Shown here: one piece after another, positions 62,743 to 64,000 of the stretch
Position numbering within the stretch: the stretch's first letter is position 1
How the letters are laid out: every line of letters begins with the position of its first letter
Notes under the pieces: generated by a model
What the model saw: only the letters and a program-made list of their open reading frames with translations
Told to the model about the DNA's origin: nothing
Databases searched by the model: none
Source of the DNA: Blattamonas nauphoetae
Lineage: Eukaryota > Preaxostyla > Oxymonadida
DNA length: 64,000 nucleotides
Assembly: GCA_033064195.1 (NCBI GenBank)
Contig: JARBJD010000168.1
Span: 62,001-126,000, forward strand
Reading direction: 5' to 3'
Program-made: the position numbers and the translations under genes

Positions 62743-64000
62743 GACAAATACACAATCAGGACTTTCTTATCAGCAGCAAAGAGGACAGCTGTCAAAAAGA
62801 CTGTGAAACTCAGCATCGAAAGCTTGGATCAGAATACCAAAAGAATGAGGCGGAAGATCCGAGTCAGATTGATCATTTGGATTATTAAACCAATCCGGTG
62901 GTTGGTCAGGGAGGTTCTCAATATGTCGTACTGGGTCTGGGGGAAAAATTGAGGCCTCTCGAAAAGAGGCCTCGATCGTGAGCAGGTCGAGTGCCTTGTG
63001 GAGAGCGATCCTGATATTGCGAGCTATAGTATTGCGACGGTCGGCCGCTGTTCCTGCTCGAATGAGACGGTGGGAATACTAAGACTATCCATCTGCAACC
63101 CCACTGGGGCAGTGCCGAGACGAAGGATCTCGCGGCGGTTTACGAACTCTGGGACGACTATATCGCGAAAGACCATTTATAAATATCACGAGTCACTCCA
63201 CCACCACCTGTCGGTATGAACATGAGTCGATCAGTGTTGTTGGCACTCCAATCAGCTGCTACGACAAGTTTGAAGGTGAGACCAGACAACTCAATTTGTT
63301 CTGGGATCATAGGATGATTGTTGTGCCGGAGTGCGACTATGTTCGGTATTCTTGTTCTTTTCAAACTGAAGTAGGTCTCGTCCAAGTTGAAATCATCCCT
63401 GCATGAAACGAACTGTAAGCTAGGAGTTCGCTCCATTTGGTAAGAAATGGTCTTAAGAGCAGTGTGTTTGTGTGGCGGGCCCGCTGAATGGGAAGTGATT
63501 GTGGGCGAGTGAGGTGGAGATCAGGAGATCGCTCAAAAAACCACCATGCCCAGGAATGTGAGACTGTTCTTTTTTCATCATCTGGACAGTCGGAGTTTAA
63601 GATAAGAGTATCAGCCTTGAATCATTGTTGAACGAAAAGAGAAGTGTACCATCATGTTAACGTCGAACAAATGAAGGACATCATTGTGTCCCAACCTGAC
63701 AATGATCTGTTGAGTCAATAATGTTAATTCGTGTGGAGTCAATCTTCCTGGAATACCTTTTTTACCACGGTCTTGTCCATTGTGGATTCTTTCCTGAGCG
63801 GAGAAAAATTTTGACCTTGAAACGAGACCTGCGTCTGCGGTATGATCGGCTGCAGATGGATGGTCATCTCGTTCTCGGGGAACACGGTGAGTGGGGGCTG
63901 GTGGAACGACTCGTCTTCCTTCGCTGGTTGTGATTTGGACGGCAGGCTTTTCTGGATCTCCTTCCGACGAGGGATGTAGGCGTGGCTGAGACGGCCACTC
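62743..64000. other. Right edge, unassigned
   Basis: Only short frames on both strands (63158-63436 minus; 63721-63933 plus, MLIRVESIFLEYLF). The sequence has coding-like base composition in places but no motif I can name. Confidence 0.3.

Noticed and set aside
1-64000. Reassigned stop codons, as in some oxymonads
   Set aside because: TAA, TAG and TGA all end genes here, and none occurs inside the long conserved frames.
1-64000. CRISPR arrays, rRNA genes, bacterial operons
   Set aside because: No regularly spaced direct repeats, rRNA sequence or bacterial gene spacing is visible; the iterons at 48580 are adjacent units without spacers.

Overview
The window looks like a compact, intron-containing protist genome, most likely an oxymonad (Preaxostyla, Blattamonas-like). 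This is inferred from recalled gene families: giant beta-helix surface proteins with one membrane segment and a cytosolic kinase-like lobe, an armadillo/HEAT family, and HEAT-coiled-coil-SPRY proteins. Genes end in TAA, TAG and TGA with none of these inside the frames, so the standard code applies. Many introns are very short; lengths of 33 to 41 nt recur with GT..AG ends and matching phase.

Region by region: 1-13.9 kb holds two giant beta-helix transmembrane pseudokinase-like genes on the minus strand, flanked by inverted copies of the 5' end of a HEAT-coiled-coil-SPRY gene. 13.6-23.4 kb holds that gene (plus strand), a myotubularin phosphatase with an RGG-rich tail (minus) and a second HEAT-coiled-coil-SPRY gene (minus). 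23.6-30.3 kb holds a small secreted MRH-like gene, a kinase-SPRY fusion, a basic Cgr1-like protein, a DHHC palmitoyltransferase and a two-pass membrane protein. 30.6-37.9 kb holds a 1607-residue coiled-coil protein and a third HEAT-coiled-coil-SPRY gene, inverted relative to the second.

38.1-41.3 kb is an inverted repeat with 851-852 bp arms. Each arm carries an MRH-like gene, and the spacer holds a divergent pair: a small SPRY gene and a secreted cysteine-rich protein. 41.6-43.6 kb holds a Crinkler/RHS-type NTPase gene that looks rearranged, and 44.0-46.6 kb an orphan 848-residue gene.

From 47 kb to the right end the sequence is mobile and degenerate. A transposase-like gene with RNase H-type motifs (46.98-48.56 kb) is interrupted by an 8.1 kb inverted-repeat element (48,563-56,666). 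The element is flanked by the perfect 9-bp duplication GATGATAGT and has arms of about 420-440 bp. Each arm carries 19-bp iterons and a tRNA-like Pol III unit. Its interior holds fragments of host gene families (ARM/HEAT, beta-helix, a dual-specificity-phosphatase-like domain with Ser for Cys, a Gln-rich protein) and no transposase I can recognise. I read it as a gene-capturing, Mutator-like non-autonomous transposon. To its right lie a Merlin/IS1595-type transposase remnant, an OTU-like fragment, a 191-bp MITE-like element and surface-protein debris.

The genes do not form a pathway. What unites the window is repeated inverted duplication of gene blocks, a SPRY-like module found in single-domain, kinase-fused and HEAT-fused proteins, and lipid and phosphate signalling or trafficking genes (myotubularin, DHHC, receptor-like kinase lobes).
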